Translations under genes and position numbers: made by a program
Shown: piece after piece, positions 24,691 to 33,380 of the stretch
Position numbering within the stretch: the first letter of the stretch is position 1
Layout of the letters: the number at the start of each line of letters is the position of its first letter
The notes under the pieces: generated by a model
What the model saw: only the letters and a program-made list of their open reading frames with translations
Database searches by the model: none
What the model was told of the DNA's origin: nothing
Assembly: GCA_016294035.1 (NCBI GenBank)
Contig: JAEDCT010000005.1
Location: forward strand, 62,001-126,000
Direction: 5' to 3'
Length of the DNA: 64,000 nucleotides
DNA from: Treponema sp.
Lineage (GTDB): Bacteria > Spirochaetota > Spirochaetia > Treponematales > Treponemataceae

Positions 24691-27087
24691 ATGAAAAAAA
24701 ATATTGTGAATGAAGAAATAATGGGACTTCCTTGTGAAACTCAGCTTCCGCTTAAGCTTAATATTCTTCCTCTTGGTGGCAGACCAATTTTTCCCGGAAT
24801 CTTTACTCCCCTGATGATAAATAATCAGGAAGACATGAAAGTAATTGAAGAAGCCATGTCTGGTGATGGTCATATCGGAATCACCATGCTTAAGGAAGAC
24901 AAGGAAAATCCAACTATAATAGATATTCATCGGGTTGGAACTGTAGCTAGAATCATCAAGAAAATAAATCTTCCTGACGGAGGAATAAATGTCTTTGTTT
25001 CAACCTTGCAGAGATTCAAGGTCAGAAAGGTTCTGAAAAAGGAAAATCCCATTGTTGCAACAGTTGAGTACCTTCAGGATGAGGAGGACAACACCTTTGA
25101 GGTTAAGGCTCTTACTCGTGCTCTTGTCAGTGAGATGAAGGAAATCAGTGAGAATAATCCTATGTTCAGCGAGGAAATGCGGTTGAACATGGTTAACATT
25201 GACCAGCCTGGAAAAATTGCTGATTTTGTTGTTTCCATTCTTAATATTGACAAAAATGACCAGCAGAAGGTTTTGGAAACAGTCAATGTAAGGCAGAGAC
25301 TTGAGCAGGTTCTTGTGTTCATCAAGAAGGAACAGGAAATTTTCAGGGTTCAGAAAAAAATTCAGAGTGAGCTCAACGAAAAGGTTGAAAAGAATCAGAG
25401 GGAATATTTCCTTCGTGAAGAAATGAAGTCTATCCAGGAAGAACTTGGCATTTCAAAGAATTCCAAGACCTGTGACTATGAAAAATACAAGGAAAAACTG
25501 GACTCATTCAATTTGAGTGAAGAAGCAAAGGAAACTTTGTATGATGAACTGGACAAATTCCAGCTTATGGATGTTCATGATCCTGAATACAACATGACGC
25601 GAAATTATCTTGATACTGCAACATCTCTCCCATGGAATGATGATGCTGTTGAAAATTTCAATCTTTCCAGGGCACAGTCTGTTCTTGAAAAGGAGCACTA
25701 TGGCCTTGATGATGTGAAGAAGAGAATTCTTGAGTATTTGAGTGTTCGTATTCTGAAGCATGATGAAAAGGGCAGTGTGATTATTCTTGTTGGCCCTCCA
25801 GGTGTGGGAAAAACAAGTGTTGGAAAGTCTATTGCAAATTCCATGAACAGAAAATTCTATAGGTTCAGTGTAGGTGGTGAGCACGACGAGGGAAAAATCA
25901 AGGGATTCCGAAGAACCTATGTTGGTGCAATGCCGGGACAGATTATTGAGGGGCTTAAGATAACCAAGTCAAAGTCTCCTGTGTTCATGATTGATGAAGT
26001 AGACAAAATGAATGCAAGTTCCCAGGGTGATCCAAGTGCAGCTCTTCTTGAGGTTCTGGATCCTGAGCAGAATTCATCTTTCAGGGACACATACCTTAAT
26101 GTTCCTTTTGATTTGAGCAACGTGCTTTTTATCTTGACTGCAAATACTCTTGATACAATTCCTCAGCCACTTTTGGATCGTGCGGAAATTATTGAGCTTT
26201 CAGGATACATTGATCAGGAAAAAATTGAGATTGCCAGAAAGTATCTCCTGCCAAGAATACTTGAAAAAAATGGCCTCAAGAAAAATCAGGTAAAGTTTAC
26301 GAAAAATGCCTATGCTCTCATAGCAACAGAATATGCACGTGAAGCCGGAGTAAGAAATTACGAAAAGTGCATGGACAAGATTGCCAGAAAAATTGTCATG
26401 GAACAGGTTGAGGCTTTTGAGAAAAAGGGCTCAAAAATTTCCCAGGCAAAAATTCAGCAGAAGACATTCAGTGTTGATGTGCCGGAAGTAAGAAAATATC
26501 TTGGAAAGGCTGTTTTTGATGAAAGCCAGATTAAGACTGCAAGTGTTCCTGGAACAGCAATTGGACTTGCATGGACAAGCATGGGAGGAGATACTCTTCT
26601 TCTTGAGTCTATCAGTTTTGAGACTGAACATGCTGGCCTACAGCTTACGGGGCAGATGGGTGATGTTATGAGGGAAAGTGCTCAAATTGCCATGAACTGG
26701 GTAAAGCAGTATGCAATTGCAAAGGGAATCAAGGATTGTGCATGGTTTGAGAAAAACTCCATTCATCTTCACATTCCAGAAGGGGCAACTCCAAAGGACG
26801 GACCAAGTGCAGGCATAACAATGGCAACTACATTTTTGAGTCTGCTTATGGGAAAGAAAATCAAGCCTAATCTTGCAATGACTGGTGAACTTAGTCTTAC
26901 AGGTCAGGTTTTGCCGATTGGCGGGTTGCGGGAAAAAACTGTTGCCGCCAAGAGAAACAAGATAAAAACAATTCTTATTCCAAAGGCAAACTTAAGGGAT
27001 CTTGATGAAATCCCTGAGCATGTTAAGAAGGGAATCAAATTTATTCCAGTCAGTCATGTTAATGAAGTAATCGAAAATGTGTTCTGA
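24691..27087 (+). CDS. lon: Lon ATP-dependent protease
   Basis: Degrades misfolded and regulatory proteins. Of 798 residues, the N-terminal LON domain (LNILPLGGRPIFPG onwards), the AAA+ module with Walker A GPPGVGKTS at about 368 and Walker B VFMIDEVDK, and the C-terminal serine-lysine protease with catalytic Ser706 in KDGPSAG and Lys near 749 are all intact. No CIRCE-like heat-shock operator was seen upstream. The first 10 residues may be absent if ATG 24721 is used. Ends at a bidirectional terminator. Confidence 0.97.
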   Translation: MKKNIVNEEIMGLPCETQLPLKLNILPLGGRPIFPGIFTPLMINNQEDMKVIEEAMSGDGHIGITMLKEDKENPTIIDIHRVGTVARIIKKINLPDGGINVFVSTLQRFKVRKVLKKENPIVATVEYLQDEEDNTFEVKALTRALVSEMKEISENNPMFSEEMRLNMVNIDQPGKIADFVVSILNIDKNDQQKVLETVNVRQRLEQVLVFIKKEQEIFRVQKKIQSELNEKVEKNQREYFLREEMKSIQEELGISKNSKTCDYEKYKEKLDSFNLSEEAKETLYDELDKFQLMDVHDPEYNMTRNYLDTATSLPWNDDAVENFNLSRAQSVLEKEHYGLDDVKKRILEYLSVRILKHDEKGSVIILVGPPGVGKTSVGKSIANSMNRKFYRFSVGGEHDEGKIKGFRRTYVGAMPGQIIEGLKITKSKSPVFMIDEVDKMNASSQGDPSAALLEVLDPEQNSSFRDTYLNVPFDLSNVLFILTANTLDTIPQPLLDRAEIIELSGYIDQEKIEIARKYLLPRILEKNGLKKNQVKFTKNAYALIATEYAREAGVRNYEKCMDKIARKIVMEQVEAFEKKGSKISQAKIQQKTFSVDVPEVRKYLGKAVFDESQIKTASVPGTAIGLAWTSMGGDTLLLESISFETEHAGLQLTGQMGDVMRESAQIAMNWVKQYAIAKGIKDCAWFEKNSIHLHIPEGATPKDGPSAGITMATTFLSLLMGKKIKPNLAMTGELSLTGQVLPIGGLREKTVAAKRNKIKTILIPKANLRDLDEIPEHVKKGIKFIPVSHVNEVIENVF

Positions 27088-27101
27088 TTGATTTAACCAG
27101 T

Positions 27102-27142
27102 AAAAAAATGGCCGCATATTTGTGAAATGCGGCCATTTTTTT
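27102..27142. terminator. Bidirectional terminator between lon and the RND gene
   Basis: ATGGCCGCAT (27108-27117) pairs with ATGCGGCCAT (27127-27136), an A-run on the left and a T-run on the right, serving both convergent genes. Confidence 0.93.
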
Positions 27143-27149
27143 GTTTCTC

Positions 27150-30140
27150 TTACTTGTCTGAATCTTCTGGTTTAATGAATTTTGGATCAGAAAGGTTGAG
27201 AATTCCAGGAATGATTGTCATTGCAAGGAAGCTTGATGTAAACATAACGATTGCAACAAGGATTCCGAGGTAACGGAGAATAATGAACTTTGAAAGACAA
27301 AGAACAAGGAATCCCAAACCTACCGCAAGGGCATTTGTAATGATTCCGTGACCGCTCTTCTTGAATGTTTCCTTTGTTACGGCAACTATGTCAGAAGACT
27401 TGCTTCTTTCTTCCTTGTATGTTGAAAGAAAGTGAATTGTGTAATCGATTCCAACACCGACTGCAACTGATGCAATGATACTTGTTATAAGGTCAAGGTT
27501 TATATGGCAGAATCCCATCATCATGTAGTTGAGAAGAATTGTGAATGCAAGTGGAACTGCACCAAGAATTCCTGCCCATCCTGATTTGAATGATATGGCG
27601 ATGATTATGAATACTGAAAGCAATGAAATGAACAAGCTTGTGAGCTGGCTAGATACGATCATGTCAGTCATTGTGTATTCCATTTCACCGGAACCTGTTG
27701 CCTTGAGTGTGTATCCTTCAGGGAAATGTTCCTTTGCGTATGCTTCGGCAGCTTTGATTATGTAACCTGTGTTTGTAGTGTTGTGGTTTCTGAGCTGGCA
27801 AGTGATGCGCATTGACTTTGAGCTTGTGTTTCCGTCAGCAAATTCATCAAGTGATCCGCTGAGAAGAATGATGAGTCCGTTGATTACTTTCTTGAGGTCT
27901 TCATGTTTTTTTACGCGATACTTGTCTTCATCAAATGGAATTTCGTAGAATGCCTTTCCGTTGAAGTTGCAGTCTCTCAGTAGAATTTCAACAATGTCAT
28001 CAACCTTTGCATTTTTTTCGCCTGCCTCAGAGTATGCTCTGTTGAATGCTGCAAGAAGTTCGTTTGCAGTATATTCCTTCTGGAGCTTCTGTGTGTAAGC
28101 CTCATTTGGATGTGGGATTGATGTGTCAATGAATTCTTCATCCTCTGATGGAGTTGAAATATCACCGAATGCTGAAAGGTCCATGTCTCCAAAGTCAACA
28201 TCTCCAAAATCCATGTCTTGAGCACTTGTTTCTGCTGGAGTTTCTTCAATTGTTTCCGGTACATAAGTTGAAGGATCGTTGAAAACCTGATTGATTCTCT
28301 TTATGAATGTTGTAAGGGATACAATTTTTCCTATTTCAGGGAAGTTTTTCTTGAGGTTAGCTTCCATTCCATCTACGGCTTTTAGAATGTCTGGGTTTGA
28401 AATGTCTCCCTTTTCCGGGCCTTCTACCAGGAAGAATACGCTGTTTGTTCCTGCAAATGAATTGTCAACGTAGTCAATGTCCTGTCTGAATTCAGACTCC
28501 TTAGGAAAGTAGTTGATGAGTGCTGTATCAACCTTAAGCATCTTCAGTCCAACGATTGAAAGAATGATAATCAAAAGTGATGTGAGAGTGATTCTTGTAT
28601 GGGAACCGCAGAAAAACTTGAAGATTGAATAGAGTGTGTCTCCACTGGCTTCAACTTCAGACTTGTTTCCGCGAAGGCTTGAAAGACGTTCGAGCTTTTC
28701 CTTAACTTTTTTTGTGGCACGCTTGATGATCTTAAGATCACGCTTCTTTGAGATTGTTTTTGGATCCTTGAGAAGAAGGATTGCCGGAATAAATGTTACT
28801 GAAAGGAGCAGTGACAGACCAACACCAATTGCTGTGAAAATTGAGAAAGAGTGAAGCGGCTGGAGAGGGCTTGTAATTAGAGAAATAAAACCAACTACAG
28901 TTGTAATTCCTGCAAGAAGAACTGCCTTCCATACTTCCTTGAGTCCGCACAGGAGAGCTTCTTCATGCATTTCCCTTGTGATTTCTCCGGTGAGTTTTTC
29001 TACCTCAACATAATAGTGTGTGAGCACGTGAATTCCGTATGCTGATCCAACGGCAATAAGTGCAACTGGAATGACGCTTGAAACAAGTGTGAATGTGTAT
29101 CCCATAAGTCCCATGAGTCCAACAGAAATTGATGCAGACATGAGAACTGTAATGAGAGGAAGAAGTGTTCCTTCCATAGTGTGGAAGCTTAAATACAGGG
29201 AAATGAGAACAACGATTGCAACAAGGGGAATAAGTCCAATAAGGTCGCTCATCATGTAGTTCTTTGAGTTCATTGACTGAACTGGTTCACCAACAATCTT
29301 TACGATAAGGGCTTTTCCTGAAGTTTCTTTTTCAACAATTTTAGTTACCTGCTTGAGTACAAACTGCTGGCGTGCAGAATCATTCTTGGAGCTGTTGGCG
29401 TTGTAGAATTCTTCCTCAGCCTTTTCGATTGCAGCCTCATCCTTTGTCTTTTTTGCTTCCTTGAGAGCCAGCTTTGCAGCCTTTATTCTTTCTTCTATGG
29501 CAATTTTTGTGGCCTTCAGGTTTGCCTTTGCCTCTGCGATTTTCTGCGGATCCTTTGATGCCTTTGCTTCATCAAGTGCCTTTTCGGCTTCCATTACCTG
29601 CATTTTTGTCTCGCCGTTTGGCTTGACTGAAATCTGCATCTGTGATCCCGTAAAATCATCATTAACGATTACCCTGTTGTACATGTCTTCCCATGACTGG
29701 ATTCTCAACTTGAGGTTTTTAATTGATTCTTGAGTGAGAAGTCCGTTTTCTGTGTTGAAGTCTTCTTCTGGGATGATGTTTGTAGGTGAAATTGATCCGT
29801 CAATGTTGCAAACGTAGTCAATGTTTGTTATTGATTTTACATCTTCAATATTGTCAATGAGTTCTACCTGGTCTGAAATTTTCTTGATTACGTCAAGGTA
29901 TTCAGGTGTAAGGATTGTTCCGTCCTTTGCATCAATGACTACGCCGATGGAAAGCATTGAACCGAATGTTTCCTCAGTTGCATTCATGCGGTCGTATGAT
30001 TCATCCTTCTGTGGGAAGAACTGCCTGAGGGAGTTGTCCATCTGAAGTCTTGTGATGAAGAACCCGAAGAACCCTGTCAAGGCAACACATGAAATAATGA
30101 TTGCCCAGGGATGTCTGAAAAATTTCTTTAGAAAATTCAT
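27150..30140 (-). CDS. RND-superfamily (MMPL type) exporter with two unusual periplasmic insertions
   Basis: Inner-membrane exporter with twelve predicted helices in two halves (one TM, large periplasmic loop, five TM, twice), and motifs such as VGVGIDYTIHFLSTYKEE. It belongs to the hydrophobe/lipid RND group often found with LolA-like proteins, so an envelope lipid or lipoprotein is a likely cargo (inference). Loop 1 carries an Ala/Lys/Glu coiled-coil segment of about 90 residues (roughly 180-270). Loop 2 carries an acidic segment (roughly 635-680) with DFGD repeats. GAGG ribosome site. Third gene of the lolA-barrel-RND operon. Confidence 0.87.
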   Translation of the reverse strand: MNFLKKFFRHPWAIIISCVALTGFFGFFITRLQMDNSLRQFFPQKDESYDRMNATEETFGSMLSIGVVIDAKDGTILTPEYLDVIKKISDQVELIDNIEDVKSITNIDYVCNIDGSISPTNIIPEEDFNTENGLLTQESIKNLKLRIQSWEDMYNRVIVNDDFTGSQMQISVKPNGETKMQVMEAEKALDEAKASKDPQKIAEAKANLKATKIAIEERIKAAKLALKEAKKTKDEAAIEKAEEEFYNANSSKNDSARQQFVLKQVTKIVEKETSGKALIVKIVGEPVQSMNSKNYMMSDLIGLIPLVAIVVLISLYLSFHTMEGTLLPLITVLMSASISVGLMGLMGYTFTLVSSVIPVALIAVGSAYGIHVLTHYYVEVEKLTGEITREMHEEALLCGLKEVWKAVLLAGITTVVGFISLITSPLQPLHSFSIFTAIGVGLSLLLSVTFIPAILLLKDPKTISKKRDLKIIKRATKKVKEKLERLSSLRGNKSEVEASGDTLYSIFKFFCGSHTRITLTSLLIIILSIVGLKMLKVDTALINYFPKESEFRQDIDYVDNSFAGTNSVFFLVEGPEKGDISNPDILKAVDGMEANLKKNFPEIGKIVSLTTFIKRINQVFNDPSTYVPETIEETPAETSAQDMDFGDVDFGDMDLSAFGDISTPSEDEEFIDTSIPHPNEAYTQKLQKEYTANELLAAFNRAYSEAGEKNAKVDDIVEILLRDCNFNGKAFYEIPFDEDKYRVKKHEDLKKVINGLIILLSGSLDEFADGNTSSKSMRITCQLRNHNTTNTGYIIKAAEAYAKEHFPEGYTLKATGSGEMEYTMTDMIVSSQLTSLFISLLSVFIIIAISFKSGWAGILGAVPLAFTILLNYMMMGFCHINLDLITSIIASVAVGVGIDYTIHFLSTYKEERSKSSDIVAVTKETFKKSGHGIITNALAVGLGFLVLCLSKFIILRYLGILVAIVMFTSSFLAMTIIPGILNLSDPKFIKPEDSDK

Positions 30141-30232
30141 TTTTCTAACCTCATCATGTAGTTTTAATTAAATCACCTTGCATTATCTAAAATGGCAGGG
30201 TGGTTGAGTTTACTGAAATTATTCTCTGCCAA

Positions 30233-31786
30233 TTAGAATTTGCATTTTACTCCAACGCTTGCATAGCTGTTGTTGAAGTATCCGTCCTTTTCTCCGGACC
30301 AGTCTGCAAACTCACTTTCATCATTCTTTGAGTGCATCAAAAGTCCGCTGATTGTGAAGCTGATGTCCTGGTTTGGGCAGAATTCAACTTTTGGCATTAC
30401 AACAAGGTCACCGCGTTCGATTCCGTATACAATTGTTGCTTCCGGCTTGATCTTTCCGTTCTTCCAGCTGTCTGTAATGTATACAACGAGTCTGTTGTTT
30501 GTGTAGCAGTCATCGCTGTCGTAATCAACATCATACGTCTTGAACACTCCGTCGATCTTGTCATTGTTTAGAATATATGTTCCTGTTTCCTGAATGTTAA
30601 CATTAATGTTGCTTACAGGAAGGTCAATGTCGAATCCAAAGAGCCACTGGATGCTGTTGTTCTTTACCCATGGATCATTTCCGGATGTGTCGTCTGTAAG
30701 GTTGTAGCATGCCTCTGCGCGGAGGTTGAAGTGCCACAATATTGTTGATGCTTCAAGTCCGAAGGTCTGCTTTTTGTCGTAATCCAGTTCTGGAAGTGCC
30801 AGCAGAGTTGATATTCCCTTGTTGAGCATAGCCTGTGTTGCAGCAAGATTTGCAAGGTTTGCGCTAGGCTGCTTGTGGTGACCGTAGTAATAGCTTGCAC
30901 CAACATCAACTGAACCGAATGTTCCTGTGACTCTCAGACCTGCCTGGCTGTATTCAAGAGACTCTGTGTCCGGAAAAATCAATTCTGGATTTGAGTTGAT
31001 TTCGTTTGCGTATGTCAGGTAGGAAAGATAGTTTGATGTTGCATCCATGTATTCGGCTGTGCCAAATGATGCATCTTTTTTTGCCTGGAGCATGTAAAGG
31101 TTTGTTTTTACTGCAGTTTCCGTAAGAGTTCTCAATGTGTTCATTTTTCCTGGAACCCATCTTCCGCTGGATGCAAATCTGTCTGGTGTCATTCCTGGTG
31201 TTACTACAGCTTCAAGAGTAAGGTTGTTTGCAGGAAGTGCATATGTTGCCTTGAACATTGGAACTGAAATTCGTCTGTCTGAATATAATGGAACTATGAA
31301 TTCTGAATAGTCATCGGCATTGAAATTGTCTATAACGTGGAGACGGTCTCCCTTTCCCCAGATAGTTCTCATTTTTCCCGCTTCGACTGTAAGCTTGTTT
31401 TCGCAGAAATATCCGCGGATAACAGCCTCGTCAAGCAGATCCCATTTGTTTTCTGTAAGTGAATCCTCGCTTATCTTGAGATTAACGTTTGCATCAACTG
31501 ATGAGCCTGAATATGAGAAGTTGAGTCTAGCCATAGGGAATGCCTGTGTTGTCATGTCCTTAAGGCCGTCAAGATTGACTCCTGTTTTTGCGCTGTCTGT
31601 GTCAAGGTATGCGCGTCCTTCGAGGGAAACTTCTCCTCCAATTTTTACAGATGAAGCAGCTGCTGCAGGTGATGATGCGTCTCCAAATCCTCCGAAGTCT
31701 CCGAAATCATCAAAATCGTCAGCATATGAAAGGGTGCAAAGTCCCAGTGCTGCACAAATCAAAAATGCATTTCTTGTTGTTTTCAT
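30233..31786 (-). CDS. Outer-membrane beta-barrel protein with DFGD-rich mature N-terminus
   Basis: Signal peptide (NAFLICAALGLCTLSYA) then a mature start rich in Asp-Phe-Gly (DDFDDFGDFGGFGD), then about 490 residues of alternating strands ending in a terminal Phe (VGVKCKF), as in outer-membrane barrels. It resembles DUF1302-type porins in length and in its signal. ATG 31786 has GAGGAT upstream; an in-frame start at 31819 is not needed. Lies between the LolA-like gene and the RND exporter, which suggests an outer-membrane partner in the same export path. Confidence 0.82.
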   Translation of the reverse strand: MKTTRNAFLICAALGLCTLSYADDFDDFGDFGGFGDASSPAAAASSVKIGGEVSLEGRAYLDTDSAKTGVNLDGLKDMTTQAFPMARLNFSYSGSSVDANVNLKISEDSLTENKWDLLDEAVIRGYFCENKLTVEAGKMRTIWGKGDRLHVIDNFNADDYSEFIVPLYSDRRISVPMFKATYALPANNLTLEAVVTPGMTPDRFASSGRWVPGKMNTLRTLTETAVKTNLYMLQAKKDASFGTAEYMDATSNYLSYLTYANEINSNPELIFPDTESLEYSQAGLRVTGTFGSVDVGASYYYGHHKQPSANLANLAATQAMLNKGISTLLALPELDYDKKQTFGLEASTILWHFNLRAEACYNLTDDTSGNDPWVKNNSIQWLFGFDIDLPVSNINVNIQETGTYILNNDKIDGVFKTYDVDYDSDDCYTNNRLVVYITDSWKNGKIKPEATIVYGIERGDLVVMPKVEFCPNQDISFTISGLLMHSKNDESEFADWSGEKDGYFNNSYASVGVKCKF

Positions 31787-31803
31787 GGAATCCTCAATAA
31801 ATT

Positions 31804-31844
31804 GGACTGCCCAAGTCATTGGCTTTTTTGGATTCAGGCAGTCC
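31804..31844 (-). other. Hairpin in the lolA-barrel intercistronic region
   Basis: GGACTGCC (minus 31844-31837) pairs with GGCAGTCC (31811-31804); loop about 25 nt; no U-run. It may tune expression of the barrel gene relative to lolA. The arm resembles the GGGGCTG repeats elsewhere in the window. Confidence 0.5.
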
Positions 31845-31874
31845 TTAAAGTGTTTTCTTTGTTTTTTTAGACTA

Positions 31875-32684
31875 TTACTTTCCTGTCTTTAGGAAGTTCT
31901 GTGTGAATACAGTCTTTGGATTGATGTTCATCTTCTGCATGAGAGCAAGTGCCTTGTTGTCAACTACCATGGCATTGATCTTAACTGTTGTTGTGTGTCC
32001 TGTTGCAACGTTCTTGTATTCGTTTTCCCAAGGAATGTCGTATCCGTCGATGTTTTTGATTGACTTAACTGTGAGAACCTTTTCAAGCTTTCCCTTCTTG
32101 TCATAGAGTTCTGTGTAAACCGGGTACATTGTTGCCTTGTCAATCCAGAGAATTCTCTTTGAATACTGGCTTGATGCAATAGGAGTGCATTCAACAACCT
32201 GACAGTTGAATCCGTTCTTTGTTTCATCCTTAAGGTACTGATGGTTGTCATCAGATACTTCTCGTGTCTTGAGGTCACCGTAAGTTGCATCAGTTCCAAG
32301 GAATGACTTTGAGTCTTCGCTTGAGTTTACGCGGCGTGGAGAAGGATCTGTTGCGAGGCGAACGAATTTTCCGTCTTCCGGACCATTTTCAATCTGAAGG
32401 AATCGTGTTCCTGCGTATGAAGCTGGTTCAATGAAGTTCATAACAATCTTAGTGATGTCCTTGCCTTTGTCTGCCTTCTGCTGGTTTGAGCCATATTCCC
32501 ATAATACACGGTGCTCGTCTACAGAGCCGTTCTTTGAAATAAGGTTCATTTCTGCCTTTGCAACTGTGTATTTAGGCTTCTTAACATCGTGAACCTTAGT
32601 CATGATTTCTGTTCCCTTTGCATCTGCAAATACTAGTGCTGCGCTCATTGCCATTACTGCTGTAAATACTGAAAGTTTTTTCAT
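31875..32684 (-). CDS. LolA-like outer-membrane lipoprotein-sorting protein
   Basis: Signal peptide (LSVFTAVMAMSAALVFA) and a 250-residue mature domain with the pattern of the LolA-like family that accompanies MMPL exporters (MTKVHDVKKPKYTVAKAEM, LQIENGPEDGKFVRLATDPSPRRV, RILWIDKATMYPVYTELYDKKGKL). It likely shuttles a lipid or lipoprotein through the periplasm. GGAGG site 6 nt upstream of ATG. First gene of a minus-strand operon controlled from the 32.75-32.83 kb region. Confidence 0.85.
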   Translation of the reverse strand: MKKLSVFTAVMAMSAALVFADAKGTEIMTKVHDVKKPKYTVAKAEMNLISKNGSVDEHRVLWEYGSNQQKADKGKDITKIVMNFIEPASYAGTRFLQIENGPEDGKFVRLATDPSPRRVNSSEDSKSFLGTDATYGDLKTREVSDDNHQYLKDETKNGFNCQVVECTPIASSQYSKRILWIDKATMYPVYTELYDKKGKLEKVLTVKSIKNIDGYDIPWENEYKNVATGHTTTVKINAMVVDNKALALMQKMNINPKTVFTQNFLKTGK

Positions 32685-32747
32685 TTTTCATCCTCCATAG
32701 ATGTTGGTTCCATTGTTTTATTGTTACAACCAGTCATTAGGCAAAAG

Positions 32748-32767
32748 GTTACCGACCGGTCGTTAAC
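32748..32767. promoter_or_regulatory. Palindromic operator, TetR-like
   Basis: A 20-bp near-perfect palindrome (18 of 20) centred on CGACCGGTCG, a typical TetR-family operator core. It lies about 26-45 nt downstream of the predicted lolA start. No TetR gene is present in the window; the divergent neighbour is ArsR type. Confidence 0.7.
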
Positions 32768-32772
32768 TTAAA

Positions 32773-32792
32773 AGGTTTAATTTCTTAAACCT
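32773..32792. promoter_or_regulatory. Second palindrome at the lolA transcription start
   Basis: AGGTTTAA (32773-32780), 4-nt spacer TTTC, TTAAACCT (32785-32792). Its position at about +1 to +20 of the lolA transcript suits a repressor site. Candidate site for the adjacent ArsR-type regulator. Confidence 0.6.
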
Positions 32793-32799
32793 AATAACT

Positions 32800-32827
32800 A
32801 ATATAACGTTTTTTTTATAAAATTCAA
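32800..32827 (-). promoter_or_regulatory. Promoter of the lolA-barrel-RND operon
   Basis: Minus strand TTGAAT (32827-32822), 16-bp spacer, TATATT (32805-32800). The start near 32793 puts both palindromes directly downstream. Leader about 110 nt. Confidence 0.6.
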
Positions 32828-32871
32828 GTATTTTTGAAAAAAAAGTCTAAAAGTTTAATTATTTGAACTGA

Positions 32872-32900
32872 TTGACAAAAAAAAGCAATGAATTTATACT
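32872..32900 (+). promoter_or_regulatory. Promoter of the ArsR-type gene (leaderless geometry)
   Basis: TTGACA (32872-32877), 17-bp spacer, TATACT (32895-32900), then 7 nt to ATG 32908. No Shine-Dalgarno sequence. Confidence 0.8.
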
Positions 32901-32907
32901 TTGCAGG

Positions 32908-33285
32908 ATGTATATTTCACAGGATGAGTTGAATGAACTGCATAAGATGTTCCATGAATGCGGTCCATTTTTTATTGCCTTGGGTGATGAAATCAGGCAG
33001 AAGATTATTCTTGATATTCTTGATGCAGGTGTTGATGGCCTGAATGTCATGACTTTGACCTCAATGAGCCACTTGTCGAGACCTGCAATTTCCCATCATC
33101 TGAAGGTTCTCAAGGATTCCGGGCTTGTCATAGCGGAAAAGAAGGGCACCCAGATTTTCTACAAGGTATCTCTTTCTGACAGTTTTCTCAATGGAATCAA
33201 TCTTTTCCAGTCAACATTGGGCATAATCCAGCGTGTAGGTGAACTCAAGAAAAAGGCCGGCATGACGGATGGTGAATCTAAATAA
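32908..33285 (+). CDS. ArsR-family winged-helix regulator
   Basis: A 125-residue protein with the ArsR fold: FIALGDEIRQKIILDIL, then recognition helix region HLSRPAISHHLKVLKDSGLVIAEKKGTQIFYKV. No metal-binding cysteine pair (ELCVCDL type) is present, so it is not a classical metal sensor. ATG 32908 fits the promoter; an upstream in-frame TTG at 32872 lies in the -35. Divergent from the lolA operon with two palindromes between, so control of that operon is likely (inference). Confidence 0.88.
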   Translation: MYISQDELNELHKMFHECGPFFIALGDEIRQKIILDILDAGVDGLNVMTLTSMSHLSRPAISHHLKVLKDSGLVIAEKKGTQIFYKVSLSDSFLNGINLFQSTLGIIQRVGELKKKAGMTDGESK

Positions 33286-33286
33286 G

Positions 33287-33370
33287 AAGGGGCTGTCCTA
33301 GAAGAATAAAGCCTCTGTCATTCTGAAATAAATTCAGCATGACAGGACTTATTGGACAGTCCCTTTTTTT
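33287..33370 (+). terminator. Nested hairpin terminator, related to the repeat at 17041
   Basis: Outer arms AAGGGGCTGTCC (33287-33298) and GGACAGTCCCTT (33354-33365); inner arms TGTCATTCTGAA and TTCAGCATGACA; then a run of seven T. Probably ends arsR transcription, and is a relative of the dispersed element at 17041-17163. Confidence 0.75.
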
Positions 33371-33380
33371 GTTTGCCTGT

